NCBI RefSeq assembly: GCF_030124325.1
Contig: NZ_JASKLR010000015.1
Span: 56,649-120,648 of the forward strand
Length of the DNA stretch: 64,000 nucleotides
From: Sinorhizobium sp. 8-89
GTDB lineage: Bacteria > Pseudomonadota > Alphaproteobacteria > Rhizobiales > Rhizobiaceae
Reading direction: 5' to 3'
In this document: in pieces, positions 8,669 through 17,567 of the stretch
Position numbering within the stretch: the stretch's first letter is position 1
How the letters are laid out: every line of letters starts with the position of its first letter
Notes under the pieces: model-generated
Seen by the model: only the letters and a program-made list of their open reading frames with translations
Told to the model about the DNA's origin: nothing
Databases searched by the model: none
Translations under genes and position numbers: made by a program

Positions 8669-9532
8669 ATGGTTGAATCAAACTCGACAGACTTGCAGGA
8701 ATTGCGCGCTGCCATCCCTGGCGGCAGGGTCCTGGAAATAACGACCACCACAGGCTGCGTCGTCGGTTGTTCTTATTGTCCCCAGGACAAGTTCGCCAGC
8801 CGGCAAAAAGCAGTATCTCGTGTGAAGCATCTTTGTCTCGAAGATTTCAAGCGATGTCTGGCGCGTGTGCCGACCCCTGTTGACATTAGCTTTGCCGGCT
8901 ATTCTGAGCCCTGGCTCAATCCGGATTGCACTGAAATGGTCGAGCATGCTCACATGTCTGGCCACGGCATTCGGATCTTCACGACGCTTGCAGGAATGGA
9001 CAGGAGCGATCTACGACGCTTGCAGGCGCTGCCCTTCAGGGTATTTGTGGTTCATGTTTTCGACGACGGCACGTACATGAATAGCCGCCTTGTCAGACAG
9101 AAATATCTCGACGTAGTTCGTCAACTGGTGGACTCTGATATCCCCTCAATTCGGTTCCTGGTGATGGGCGAGGTCCACCCCGATATCGTCGGAATTATTC
9201 CTGCCGGAGCGCTATGTCGCTCGCGGCCGCTGAGTAGCAGAGGTGGAAGCGTCGATGCTGAGATAGTTGAAACGCGACCGCCCATCGTCGGGGCACTGAC
9301 ATGTGCTGAACAACGGCAGTATCGGAATGTTCTTCTTCCGAATGGTGACGTTACTCTCTGCTGCATGGATTTCGAGCGGCGCCATGTGCTGGGCAATCTC
9401 CTGCGCGACGAATATCGAGAGCTCTTCGAGGGGCCAGTGTTCAGGGAGATCGTCGATCGCATGAACGGCAAGGATGGTTTTCTACTTTGTAGAAAGTGTG
9501 AATTTGCCGAACCGAAAACATCGGCATGCTGA
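8669..9532 (+). CDS. Radical SAM protein with SPASM-like C-terminus
   Basis: A protein of 287 aa. TGCVVGCSYCPQD near residue 28 supplies the CX3CX2C that binds the 4Fe-4S cluster used to cleave S-adenosylmethionine. The C-terminal part has NVLLPNGDVTLCCMDF, then LGNL and LCRKCEF, a cysteine-rich auxiliary-cluster (SPASM/twitch) pattern seen in enzymes acting on peptides or sugars. The start at 8669 has GGAGAG upstream. No partner peptide or clear pathway partner adjoins it; the neighbours are pseudogenes. The substrate cannot be told from sequence. It is the only intact gene between 6.4 and 10.9 kb. Confidence 0.85.
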   Translation: MVESNSTDLQELRAAIPGGRVLEITTTTGCVVGCSYCPQDKFASRQKAVSRVKHLCLEDFKRCLARVPTPVDISFAGYSEPWLNPDCTEMVEHAHMSGHGIRIFTTLAGMDRSDLRRLQALPFRVFVVHVFDDGTYMNSRLVRQKYLDVVRQLVDSDIPSIRFLVMGEVHPDIVGIIPAGALCRSRPLSSRGGSVDAEIVETRPPIVGALTCAEQRQYRNVLLPNGDVTLCCMDFERRHVLGNLLRDEYRELFEGPVFREIVDRMNGKDGFLLCRKCEFAEPKTSAC

Positions 9533-9584
9533 TGCCAATGGCGGCAAGGCGCTGTTACGTTAATAACCGGTGTCTCCCTAGGCA

Positions 9585-10049
9585 ATGGCACCTTCAGTCG
9601 TCGCGTGCGGAATAGGGCCGGTGATCGAAGCGCTGATCGCCGGCTACGGTCTGGACGAGGCCCTGGCGCGCGCGGATGCTTACGCCAATGCCGGCGCCGA
9701 CGCCATCCTGATCCATTCACGCAAGAGCGATGCGGACGAAATCCTCGCTTTCGCTAAGCAACGGCACAAGCTTCCGATTGTGATCGTGGCAACGAAATAT
9801 TACCGCGCGCCGGTTTCGGCTTATCGAGATGCCGGCATCTCCACCGTGATTTGGGCCAACCATGCCATGCGGGCTGCAGTCGCCGGGATGCAGGCGGTGT
9901 GCGGCCGCATAGCCGCGGAAGAAAGCGTTGTCGGAATCGAGCCGGAAGTTGCCACACTCGACGAGGTCTTCAGCCTCTTGGGTTACGATGAATTGGCATT
10001 GTCTGAAGATCGCTGGTTGCCGAAGCATGATGACGGAACATGCTGCTGA
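9585..10049 (+). pseudogene. PEP mutase/isocitrate lyase-family C-terminal fragment
   Basis: ALIAGYGLDEALARADAY, AGADAILIHSRKSD, PIVIVATKYY and VIWANHAMRAA match the C-terminal half of phosphoenolpyruvate phosphomutase, which makes phosphonopyruvate, the entry step to phosphonates. The family is near 290 aa; the N-terminal half with the metal-binding active site is missing upstream of 9625. An aminotransferase remnant follows, so both may come from one lost phosphonate or phosphonoamino-acid locus. It is not expected to be active. Confidence 0.7.
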
Positions 10050-10094
10050 AAGAAGCGGCACCATTCGATATCAACTTCGAGGAAGCGCACATGC

Positions 10095-10640
10095 TTGCGC
10101 AGCGGACAGGTTTGTTCGAATCATCGGCTGCGGCGCGCTGCGGCGAAGGCGGCTGCTGATCAAGGAACGGACATCGTCGATCTGACAGTCGGCGAGATCT
10201 GCGCCGATCTTGCTCCGACGATCCGGGACGGTGCGATGGGTGCGATCCGCAGGGGCATCAACCGCTACACCGACCCTATCGGGATGATGGAGCTTCGCGA
10301 GGCGCTCGCCCGTAAGGTCTCCGGCCATACTGGGCCAGGTCTGGCGCGCCGATGAGGTCGCCGTTACAACCGGCGCCAAACAGGTACTGTTCAACGTCGC
10401 CATGATGCTACTCAATCCTAGTGATGAAGTCATCATTCCTGCACCCTACTGGACGACATTTCCCGCCCAGGTGCTGATCGCCGGGGGAAAGCCCGTCCAT
10501 GTCGAAACGCGCGTCAATGGCTATGTTCCCCGGATCGAAGATATCGAGGCCGCAATCACCGACCGCAGCCGCGCGATTGTGGTCAACACTCCGAACAATC
10601 CGACTGGCACCGTTTATGATATTGGAACTCCATTCGGCAT
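10095..10640 (+). pseudogene. Class I/II aminotransferase, frameshifted and truncated
   Basis: The first part (10095-10350) reads DIVDLTVGE, GINRYTDPIGMMELREALARK. After a frameshift near 10335-10350 the match goes on in another frame: RADEVAVTTGAKQVLFN, MMLLNPSDEVIIPAPYW, VNTPNNPTGTVYD. It stops at about 10625, before the PLP lysine. The family is an aspartate-aminotransferase-like enzyme of about 400 aa; the C-terminal half is gone. Confidence 0.75.
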
Positions 10641-10821
10641 CGGGAAGCTTCGCGTCCGCCGGAGGCCGGCGAGCGCCTTTTGGCCGTGCCTCTCGAGCAC
10701 GCTGTCGGGGTGAAGTGCCCGCCTATCTGCTCCCGGCTTGCATGCAACGCAGCATTCGCATAGCTGCATTGTACAATAAGTGATTAGCCTTTGGTCAAAA
10801 ATAGGCATCCTGCACGCACCA

Positions 10822-10908
10822 GTACCGCCGCATCGGCGGTTCCCCTCTGGAGGTTAAATGACCTTCACCTATAAGGGCCGCGGCCTTCCGCTGGCCCTCT
10901 TTTTTTGT
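10822..10908 (+). ncRNA. Candidate small RNA with three hairpins and intrinsic terminator
   Basis: Three structures follow each other: a perfect hairpin ACCGCCG-CAT-CGGCGGT (10824-10840), a weaker AGGT-TAAATG-ACCT stem (about 10851-10864), and AGGGCC...GGCCCT (10874-10898) followed by a T run. This is the layout of alphaproteobacterial trans-acting sRNAs. The 5' end is not known and no family could be assigned. It lies in the gap between the aminotransferase remnant and hipA and does not read as protein. Confidence 0.5.
10874..10908 (+). terminator. Rho-independent terminator
   Basis: AGGGCC (10874-10879) pairs with GGCCCT (10893-10898) and is followed by CTTTTTTTT. It would end the candidate small RNA reading rightward, just before the convergent hipA stop. 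Confidence 0.75.
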
Positions 10909-10937
10909 CGCAGGGCCGCATCATAGGGCTTCGGCCA

Positions 10938-12291
10938 TCAGGAGCCCAGCAGCCATTCGCCACCGCGCTCGACATAGGCGTCTCGCGCTTTGATGCCGTC
11001 AGGAACCTGCATTTCGAACGCGGTCAGAAGCTCGTCGATATTGTGCGCAATCAGGTCGCCAAACCGCTTGAGACCAATGCGATCGAGTCTCGGTAGTTTC
11101 GCTGCAAGCCCCGCTGAAATCCTTTGGGTCAGACTTGTCGTGAGGCGCGTTTGGGCCCGCGGCAATGCAATTCCCAAGGCATTCAAGAATGCTGCAAAAT
11201 CCAGAAAGTCGAGTTCGGCCAGCCTTGTTGCTTCGCCAAGGCTGAAGGCAAAGAGATCCGTCAGATTGGGATCGAGCCGCGTGGGCATCAGGTCGTAGCG
11301 GGGCGAAACACGGATCCGGCCTGCTCTATCGTAGAGGAGCGCAAAATTCTTGGCATGAGCATCGACATTTCCGGTCATGAGGTCGAACAGGACCGCCCCG
11401 ATGAACCGTTGCCTTTCCGCCGCAGGTTCGGTCGTCGCGTCGAGAATCCGGTTTATCGCGTGAGCATCGAAGCGACGGCCTTCTCGCCCGTGACGTTCGT
11501 ATTTGAGGGACGGAGGAAGTCCAAGCGCCTGAGCGAAATCCTCCTGATGGACTCTCACGATCTTGTTCTCGGCGTTCAGCCGCCGGTCGAACCGTTCGAT
11601 CACCAAGGCGTCGACGCCGTTGAAATTGACGACACTCGCCTCAGCGGTTGCAAAACCGAGATCTCGCGAGAGCCGAAGCGTTTCGAATTCGAGCTTGGGA
11701 TCTTGCGGATGCTCCTGGTCCGGCACTTTGATGATGTGCGTGGTGGGGGCGCCCGAGCCAGTGACGGGTTCGGCATAGCTTCCGTCGGGCAGAATGGTGA
11801 TTGCGATCTTGCTTTGAACGCCGGCGAGCGGTGAAGGATCTTCGGTGCCTTCGGGACGCCGCTGACGCCTGTGCAGCGAGCCAATGATGGCGTTCAGGCG
11901 ATCGTCATCTATCCGTCTGTAGTCGACGTCGTGGTCGCCGGGCACTTTGACGGGGGGCTCCGAGCGGCAGGACCGAGATCGCGCCGGCGCAATCCTTCCC
12001 GAGGTAAAAAAGGAGGCCCGCAACATCGCTGCGGGCCAAGCCCTCGCGATCCATGACGCCCTGCAGGACGCCGTCTCGCTCCTGAAGCAGGTTATCGAAA
12101 AAGGGACGGGTTCTGCTGTCGTCGAAGGGCTCGTCTCCCAGCGGAAAGGACAGCGAAAGCGGAAAGGCATCGGGATCATCGAGATATGTGGCCGCATAGG
12201 CGAAGGCCAGGGCGCCACCTTCATCCCTTACGAGGTTGCCAATAGGGTCGGCAAACCCGTCAAGCCTGACATCGAGCGCAATGATATCCAT
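10938..12291 (-). pseudogene. hipA: HipA-family serine/threonine kinase toxin, split by a one-base frameshift
   Basis: The gene begins at the ATG at 12291, 4 bp after the hipB stop. The N-terminal domain (MDIIALDVRLDGF, SLSFPLG, PFFDNLLQE, GKDCAGAISVLPLG) runs to about 11955; the rest (SPLAGVQSKIAI, THIIKVP, FDLMTGNVDAHAKNF with the catalytic Asp, SPRYDLMPTR with the metal Asp) is in another frame down to 10938. The break is at a run of six C on the coding strand (11952-11957): five C would restore one frame of about 450 codons, the normal HipA length. HipA phosphorylates glutamyl-tRNA synthetase in E. coli. It may be a true null, a slippage-controlled gene, or a sequencing error. Confidence 0.8.
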
Positions 12292-12295
12292 GCGG

Positions 12296-12886
12296 TTATC
12301 GTGGCTGCGCGAATATTGAGATGCCGGCGGCGTGCGCGACCTTGAGAACCTTCTGGAACTCTAGCGTAGCCTTGCCATTCTCGAGCTCCGATAGAAAACG
12401 TCGTCCGACGCCTGCGAGATCGGCAAAATCCTGCTGCGAGAGGTTCCGCGCCTCCCTCGCTTCCCTGACAATACAGCCCAGGTCGCCGGGTATGGCAATT
12501 TCCGTTACTCGATATCGGTTCTCATCGGGCCTTGCCTTTGTCGCCTCGGTCTTTTCCTCGCTGGGCAAGCGCGCAAGGGGATTGGAAAATCGGAGATGCT
12601 GTGCCCCGGCACTCAAGGTTGGCATCGTGAGGTTTGGTGGCTTGACAGCGGTTGCGGCCTTTAGCGTCTCGCTTGCAAGCCTGACCGATGGAATGTCGAT
12701 GCTCTTCAGCGTGTCCGTCAAGCTTTTGGACATTGTGGAAATATCGCGAAGCGATTTCGTGCCCGCGAGAAGGTTCGCCTTGCCAAACTGCTCCCGCAAA
12801 GCGTCGGAGAAAGGCGATTGCGCAATCATCCTGGCGAGATCAGTCGCTTTCGTCGGGTGTGGGTTTTTGTCGTCTCGATCGGCCAT
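12296..12886 (-). CDS. hipB: HipB-like antitoxin with long N-terminal extension
   Basis: A protein of 196 aa. The XRE-type helix-turn-helix is at the C-terminus (about 135-196: IVREAREARNLSQQDFADLAG, RRFLSELENGKATLEF), as in HipB, which binds DNA and inhibits HipA. The first 125 residues have no match I recognise and make the protein about twice the usual 70-100 aa. The start ATG at 12886 has AGGAGC upstream, inside the first operator. The gene is followed after 4 bp by hipA and is probably autoregulated through the inverted repeats upstream. Confidence 0.85.
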   Translation of the reverse strand: MADRDDKNPHPTKATDLARMIAQSPFSDALREQFGKANLLAGTKSLRDISTMSKSLTDTLKSIDIPSVRLASETLKAATAVKPPNLTMPTLSAGAQHLRFSNPLARLPSEEKTEATKARPDENRYRVTEIAIPGDLGCIVREAREARNLSQQDFADLAGVGRRFLSELENGKATLEFQKVLKVAHAAGISIFAQPR

Positions 12887-12892
12887 ATCTGC

Positions 12893-13039
12893 TCCTGTAC
12901 GGGAACATACATTAGCTCCACGACGACTTCAAAAGTGACTGACCCCGAACGGGAACACACTTTGCAGTGCACGTTCCCGAACGGGAGCACGGCGCCGAGT
13001 TTTGGATCGCAGTTGGGATTTTCGTTCCCGTTCGGGAGC
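12893..13039 (-). promoter_or_regulatory. Four HipB operators upstream of hipBA
   Basis: Four copies of an inverted repeat of form GTTCCCGWWCGGGAAC lie at 12893-12906, 12943-12956, 12973-12988 and 13024-13039. Centres are about 50, 31 and 51 bp apart, near 5, 3 and 5 helical turns, so all lie on one DNA face. The first overlaps the hipB ribosome site. This fits cooperative repression by HipB-type dimers. Confidence 0.75.
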
Positions 13040-13063
13040 AGCACTTGAACAGGGGGCAGCATC

Positions 13064-13558
13064 TCACGCCTCCCGTACGCAATCAAGGTCGATATCAAGC
13101 GTCGGCGCGCTGTGGGTGATCCAGCCTATGGACAAAAGATCGCCGCCGGTTTCGGCGGTCGCCGGCGTGATACTGCCCGAGACCTCGGTGATGGCACGGC
13201 CGTCGACGAGTGCCGATCCCTCCCTTAACTCGCCGGACGACATATTGTCGAGCAGCAAGACCTCGTCGAGGTCTTCGACGGATGCGACGGCGCCGAGCGT
13301 CCGCAGCGTCTGGCGGGCTCCGCCGATTTCACCGACGCCGCGCGAGGTGTCCGCCTGCACCTCCTTCAACTGTGCCGAGACCGTGGCTGCCGCGACACCG
13401 AGCGACGCTATCATTGCGGGATTGAGATCGACATGGACCTCGCGATCGATCCCGCCGACGCGGCTCAGCTGATTGGATGACGAGTTATGGGCGGCATCGA
13501 GCCAGCGGAGCGCAATATTACCTTCGGCCAACCAAGCCTGACCTGTTTTCACCGTTGC
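13064..13558 (-). pseudogene. RND efflux transporter (AcrB-type) internal fragment
   Basis: RVGGIDREVHVDLNPAMI, SLGVAAATVSAQL and GGARQTLRTLGAV match the porter domain of an RND inner-membrane pump. Intact proteins have about 1000-1050 aa; here only about 100 recognisable residues remain, and the tail degenerates after GRAITEVSGSI. There are no transmembrane segments. It is a relic next to the hip operators. Confidence 0.6.
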
Positions 13559-13615
13559 CGTCTCTTCGGTAGCGTAAACAAGAGATTGCATGCCAGTGCC
13601 CGTTGCCCCTCCCAT

Positions 13616-14101
13616 GCATGCTGCTCCGCGTTCGGATGACGTCTATCTTCATGCAACACGCCGAGGCGTAATCACAATCGGTTGTTTGGAGCCATCGGCC
13701 CGCCGCATGGCGTTCTTCTCGCCGTAGCCAGCACCGGTCGCACTCAAAGCCGATCATCTCCCGCGACAAATGGGCATCGGCACTCTTCTCAACAAGCGAG
13801 CGCACGTTCATCATATCGTCGGTCATCGGTGGTCTTTCCATCAGGTTGGTCTTGAACAACCCGACCCTGCCGGAAAAACACTGATGGCCACCTAACCCTC
13901 AGGACCTACACCACCTGACGGGACACGATCAACGCGGAGCAGCGCTACAACTTCGGATGGGAGTATTGGCGGGTCTGTAAGGACGTCAAAGATATAGCGG
14001 GCCGCCTATGCACAAACGATTGCCACTGCGCACCACAGCCTGCCGGTGGACCGTGTGCATGCGAAAATTCAACTCGTCTGTGGCATTCGGAATGCCGAAA
14101 A
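13616..14101. other. Gene-free stretch
   Basis: Only short incoherent frames occur. Nothing was recognised on either strand: no repeats, no clear promoter and no RNA fold. It may be decayed coding sequence between the RND scrap and the AraC gene. Confidence 0.4.
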
Positions 14102-15133
14102 CTACGACCGGTCCGCGCGCCTCCTAGTGTCTGATGGTTTTTCCCCGTAGATTGCCTTGTACGCTGCTGAGAACCTTCCAAAATGAAAGAAGCCCCATTT
14201 CAGGCAAGTTTCCCTCACCGCTTGATTATTGTCGGGATCAAGCAGGTCCCGCCGCACTGCCTGCATACGAAGCGTCCTCAGATAGGCAGCAGGTGTTGTT
14301 TCCCTGAAGGCGCGAAAGCCCAGTTGTAATGTTCGACTGGTCACACCAGCCGCTTCTGCCACCATCGCAATGGTGATCGGCTGATTGATATTGGCCTGCA
14401 TGTATTCGATCGCGCGATGGACATGTCGGGGAGCGATCAAGCAAGGCTTCTTATCGAGCAAATGCGATAACCTATGGGGAATGTGGTGCACCACCAGGTC
14501 GGCCAGCGCCTGCGTTAGATGCGTCATTGCTATTGGAGAGCACATGAGCGGGCCGTTGCCCCGCATGCCGTTCATTATTGTTGATGCCAGGTTGCCGATC
14601 ATCTGGCCAGTTGGTGTGGCTAGCTCCAACTCCGGTAACAGATCCAGAGAGCCGTTCAACGGCACCTCAAGTGTTTGGCCGACAGTTTGCTGTATGACAG
14701 ACCAATTCAGCAACAATTCGTCTATTACGTTTGATTGCCCATGCATTATAACTCCGTCAGGTTCAAAGTTATTATAGAGCACTAGCTTCCCCCTGCCGGC
14801 CTCGGCCGTGCAATCGCCATACGTCAGCCCCATCCCGCCACTTCGAGGAATGACAATCGACAAAGACTCTGCTGTTTCGGAAGTCGGCGCGATGCTGAAC
14901 TGGAATTCGTTTTGGTGATATCCACTGATCAAAACTGCGTTGTCGCATGCCGCAAGATCAATTCCCCAAAGAAAATCACCAATTTGCCCGATCGGCTCGG
15001 CACTAAATGTCCCGAAAGCTCCAGCGAGAGTTTCAATCATCCCGTCGAAGGATGAACCACGAAATGAGAACTGTGGAGAGCTATTTTCTGGCAACGTCGA
15101 TCCCCCAATCCTTGAAGTGCTTTTCTGGGTCAC
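14102..15133 (-). CDS. AraC-family transcriptional regulator
   Basis: A protein of 343 aa with a GTG start. The N-terminal 200 residues resemble the AraC-binding-like domain of XylS/OxyR-type rhizobial regulators (FQFSIAPTSE, LSIVIPRSG). The C-terminal 100 residues are a double helix-turn-helix: HRAIEYMQANINQPITI, AAGVTSRTLQLGFRAF, TPAAYLRTLRMQAV and CLKWGFFHFGRFSAAYKAIYGEKPS. The gene lies just downstream of the glycosyltransferase-aminotransferase cluster on the same strand and could control it, but no operator was identified. The ligand is unknown. Confidence 0.85.
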   Translation of the reverse strand: MTQKSTSRIGGSTLPENSSPQFSFRGSSFDGMIETLAGAFGTFSAEPIGQIGDFLWGIDLAACDNAVLISGYHQNEFQFSIAPTSETAESLSIVIPRSGGMGLTYGDCTAEAGRGKLVLYNNFEPDGVIMHGQSNVIDELLLNWSVIQQTVGQTLEVPLNGSLDLLPELELATPTGQMIGNLASTIMNGMRGNGPLMCSPIAMTHLTQALADLVVHHIPHRLSHLLDKKPCLIAPRHVHRAIEYMQANINQPITIAMVAEAAGVTSRTLQLGFRAFRETTPAAYLRTLRMQAVRRDLLDPDNNQAVRETCLKWGFFHFGRFSAAYKAIYGEKPSDTRRRADRS

Positions 15134-15478
15134 GCGAATACAGGAAGCTGTGTTTCGGCTAACGTCTCGACGTCATGATTCATTTTTCTGGTTTGCGGCC
15201 CTTTCCGACGTTCTGATGGCCAGAGTTGCTGTCCGCACCCCAACCCTGTCCAGCGAGATCCAACGCTGTTCCTGGTGGCCTCGCTTCCGCTTCGCGCTTT
15301 GCGCTCGGATGACCGGCATGTTTTGGCCGTGTATACGCTGTGACCGTCGTCTGAAGTATAACGAGCCCTCGATGAGCCGCGGATCGTCACCAGACCGCAA
15401 TGCCGGTCGCGCAGGGAGCTGGAAGGCTATACCTCTTGAGCGGCGCGGAGATCCGCCTGGCTCAGCTGATGTTTGGCT
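15134..15478. other. Intergenic stretch between AraC gene and glycosyltransferase gene
   Basis: 345 bp without a recognised gene. It should hold the AraC promoter and the end of the minus-strand cluster. Short minus-strand frames (about 15173-15400) read arginine-rich peptide with no recognisable motif. No terminator hairpin with a T run was found. Confidence 0.4.
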
Positions 15479-16897
15479 TCAACGGTGTTGAGCACGTTCA
15501 AAACTGTATAGAGCCAATTGTATCGCGTCATACCACTTTGGAATTTGCGAAATTTGCGTGCTGAAGCGCAGGCATCTTTCGCGCGCCCTTCTCGCCATCT
15601 CCTCGAAATCCCTGTCATCGGCCACAAGGCGATGCATCATTTCTGCAGCTTTGACCTCGATGTCCGGCTCGTCCAGGACAACGCCGTTTAGGCCGTTTAC
15701 GACCTGCCTTTTCAGACCAAAGGCGGAAGACACTATGACGGGTCTGCCCCGGAACAGAGCCTCGGTTACTGTCAGGCCGAAGCCCTCTTCGCGAGAGAGC
15801 TGAAATACCCCATGAGCATTCTGTTGCAGCCGGCCGACAATTTCCGCATTTGCCTCACTGTGCTTCATTGAGATACAGGTGAGATATACGCGCCGCCGCA
15901 CTTCTTTGGGCAAGTTAGAGCACAGGGCTACGCATTTTTCGAAATACTCGCGGCCTTCCGGATCATCTGCAACACCCGAAGGATCCGGTCCCGCGATCAC
16001 CAGGCGTGTATGGGAGGCTTCCTCGGACGCCGTTGCCGCAAAGCGAGCAAAGGCAGCAATGATGCGGTCGATGCCTTTCAGGCCGTCCCACCTGGACACA
16101 TGCAGGAAATACCGCGAGTGAAGAATGTCCTGAAGCGTTGTGTTGGGCTCCAGTTGATGGCCGCTGAACGATACCGAATTCTCCAGCGCCCGGCCTGGTG
16201 GCCCTTCATAGTTGCGGTTCTTGGTCGAGAAGGGGCTGATCGATGGCTGTATGAAATCGATTGGGCGACCGGCATCAAACGCATATGCCTCGTCGCTCAG
16301 GACGATGCGCTGGAAGGGACGGAGGTACTCCTTCAGCAGTCCCCAGGTTCGCTCAACTGTTGGGGTGCGCTTCGGATAGCCGATGTGGCATCGCCAGATA
16401 GCCGGGTGTGGGCAAGAGTCCAGGAATTGTGCGGCTGCACACAGCGGCTGCGGATCATGAATAACCAGGAAGTCATCTCGTCCGATGATCCTTTCTAGCT
16501 CCGCGGCGCCTTGCTGCGATGCCTCCAAATAATGCGGCAGCAGCTCAATCACGTCTGCTGGGATGGTGTCGTGAAGAGAATTGTGAAGTCCTTTGGTGAA
16601 CTGAAAAAAGAGCTCGCTGTTCGGTTTGAAGATGAGCCAGCGCACATGGAAACCAAGCTCCCGAAGGAGGCATATGTGGTGGGGAAGCATTTCGGCCACC
16701 CCACCACCGAACGCGGTGGAATTTATATGCCAAATACAGCGGGCGCCAATATTGTCACGAGTTGCGCTGGAGGAACGAAAGAGTTCATCGAGAAGTCCCC
16801 CATAGTCCTCCCGCTCCTCCGCGTAGTGCTCAAGTACCGAGCCTTCTACCAGAACCTCATCAAATAATGGTGTGCACGGTGTCGTGGTTACTTTCAA
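15479..16897 (-). CDS. GT4 glycosyltransferase, trehalose synthase (TreT)-like
   Basis: A protein of 472 aa. WHINSTAFGGGVAEML (about 57-72) is the donor-loop signature of TreT-type trehalose synthases and related GT-B enzymes; RWDGLKGIDRIIAAF and SREEGFGLTVTEALFRGRPVI carry the C-terminal nucleotide-sugar site with the EX7E pattern. TreT joins an NDP-glucose to glucose to form trehalose. The TTG start at 16897 is supported by AAGGAGGGCC about 8 bp upstream. It is the last gene of the minus-strand cluster; HAD, aminotransferase and oxidoreductase genes precede it. I infer that it builds the disaccharide core that the cluster decorates, but donor and acceptor are not shown by the sequence. Confidence 0.8.
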   Translation of the reverse strand: MKVTTTPCTPLFDEVLVEGSVLEHYAEEREDYGGLLDELFRSSSATRDNIGARCIWHINSTAFGGGVAEMLPHHICLLRELGFHVRWLIFKPNSELFFQFTKGLHNSLHDTIPADVIELLPHYLEASQQGAAELERIIGRDDFLVIHDPQPLCAAAQFLDSCPHPAIWRCHIGYPKRTPTVERTWGLLKEYLRPFQRIVLSDEAYAFDAGRPIDFIQPSISPFSTKNRNYEGPPGRALENSVSFSGHQLEPNTTLQDILHSRYFLHVSRWDGLKGIDRIIAAFARFAATASEEASHTRLVIAGPDPSGVADDPEGREYFEKCVALCSNLPKEVRRRVYLTCISMKHSEANAEIVGRLQQNAHGVFQLSREEGFGLTVTEALFRGRPVIVSSAFGLKRQVVNGLNGVVLDEPDIEVKAAEMMHRLVADDRDFEEMARRARERCLRFSTQISQIPKWYDAIQLALYSFERAQHR

Positions 16898-16931
16898 ATT
16901 TGTGGCCCTCCTTATGGTTGGGGAAGCAGGT

Positions 16932-17567
16932 TCAGCGCGGCCGGTTAGCTAGGACCTCGCGAAAATTCTCGATCCAGCCCTTGGTTTCAGTGTGACCTCT
17001 GGCACTGGGGCCGACCCCCACGCAGTCGCAGCCTGCAGCGGTTGCCGCTTTGATTCCGGTTTGGGAATCCTCAAATACCAAGCATCTTTCGGGGGAGATG
17101 CGCAGCATCCGCAATAGTGCTCGATAGGGTTGCGGATGCGGTTTTCCGTGACTGACGTCCTCAGCTGCAATCATGATCCTCGGGCGGGAGATTCCCGCTG
17201 CATCGAGGCGGGCGAGGGCCGAAATCCTTGTCGAAGAGGTGACAATGGACCTCTTTTCGGCAGGGATCGAGCAATAGAACTTCGCGGCCCCCTCGATTGG
17301 TTGCAACAGCCCCATCGCTTGGATCTCATAATCGGCAATGCGAGCCGCTTCGCGTTCGGGCGAGAGACTGGGCGCAATCGCCTCCACCAGTTCAACATCC
17401 CGGCGAGCGGCCGACATCCGCATTGCGTAATCAGGACATATCTGTCGCTCCAGCGCCCACCGGCGGAGTGCGCTTTCGACCACAGCCTTCGAATCTACAA
17501 GGGTTCCGTCCAGATCGAAGGCTACGTGATCATAGTCTTCAAGCTGAAGTTCGATCGTGACTCTCAC
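16932..17567 (-). CDS. HAD-superfamily phosphatase (beta-phosphoglucomutase-like)
   Basis: A protein of 211 aa with all four HAD motifs: FDLDGTLVDS (nucleophile Asp), TSSTR, HGKPHPQPY (Lys) and VFEDSQTGIKA. The helical cap follows motif I, as in beta-phosphoglucomutase and small sugar-phosphate phosphatases. The GTG start at 17567 has GGAGG upstream and lies 29 bp inside the aminotransferase gene, so translation is probably coupled. In context it may dephosphorylate a sugar phosphate before or after glycosyl transfer. The substrate is an inference. Confidence 0.82.
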   Translation of the reverse strand: MRVTIELQLEDYDHVAFDLDGTLVDSKAVVESALRRWALERQICPDYAMRMSAARRDVELVEAIAPSLSPEREAARIADYEIQAMGLLQPIEGAAKFYCSIPAEKRSIVTSSTRISALARLDAAGISRPRIMIAAEDVSHGKPHPQPYRALLRMLRISPERCLVFEDSQTGIKAATAAGCDCVGVGPSARGHTETKGWIENFREVLANRPR

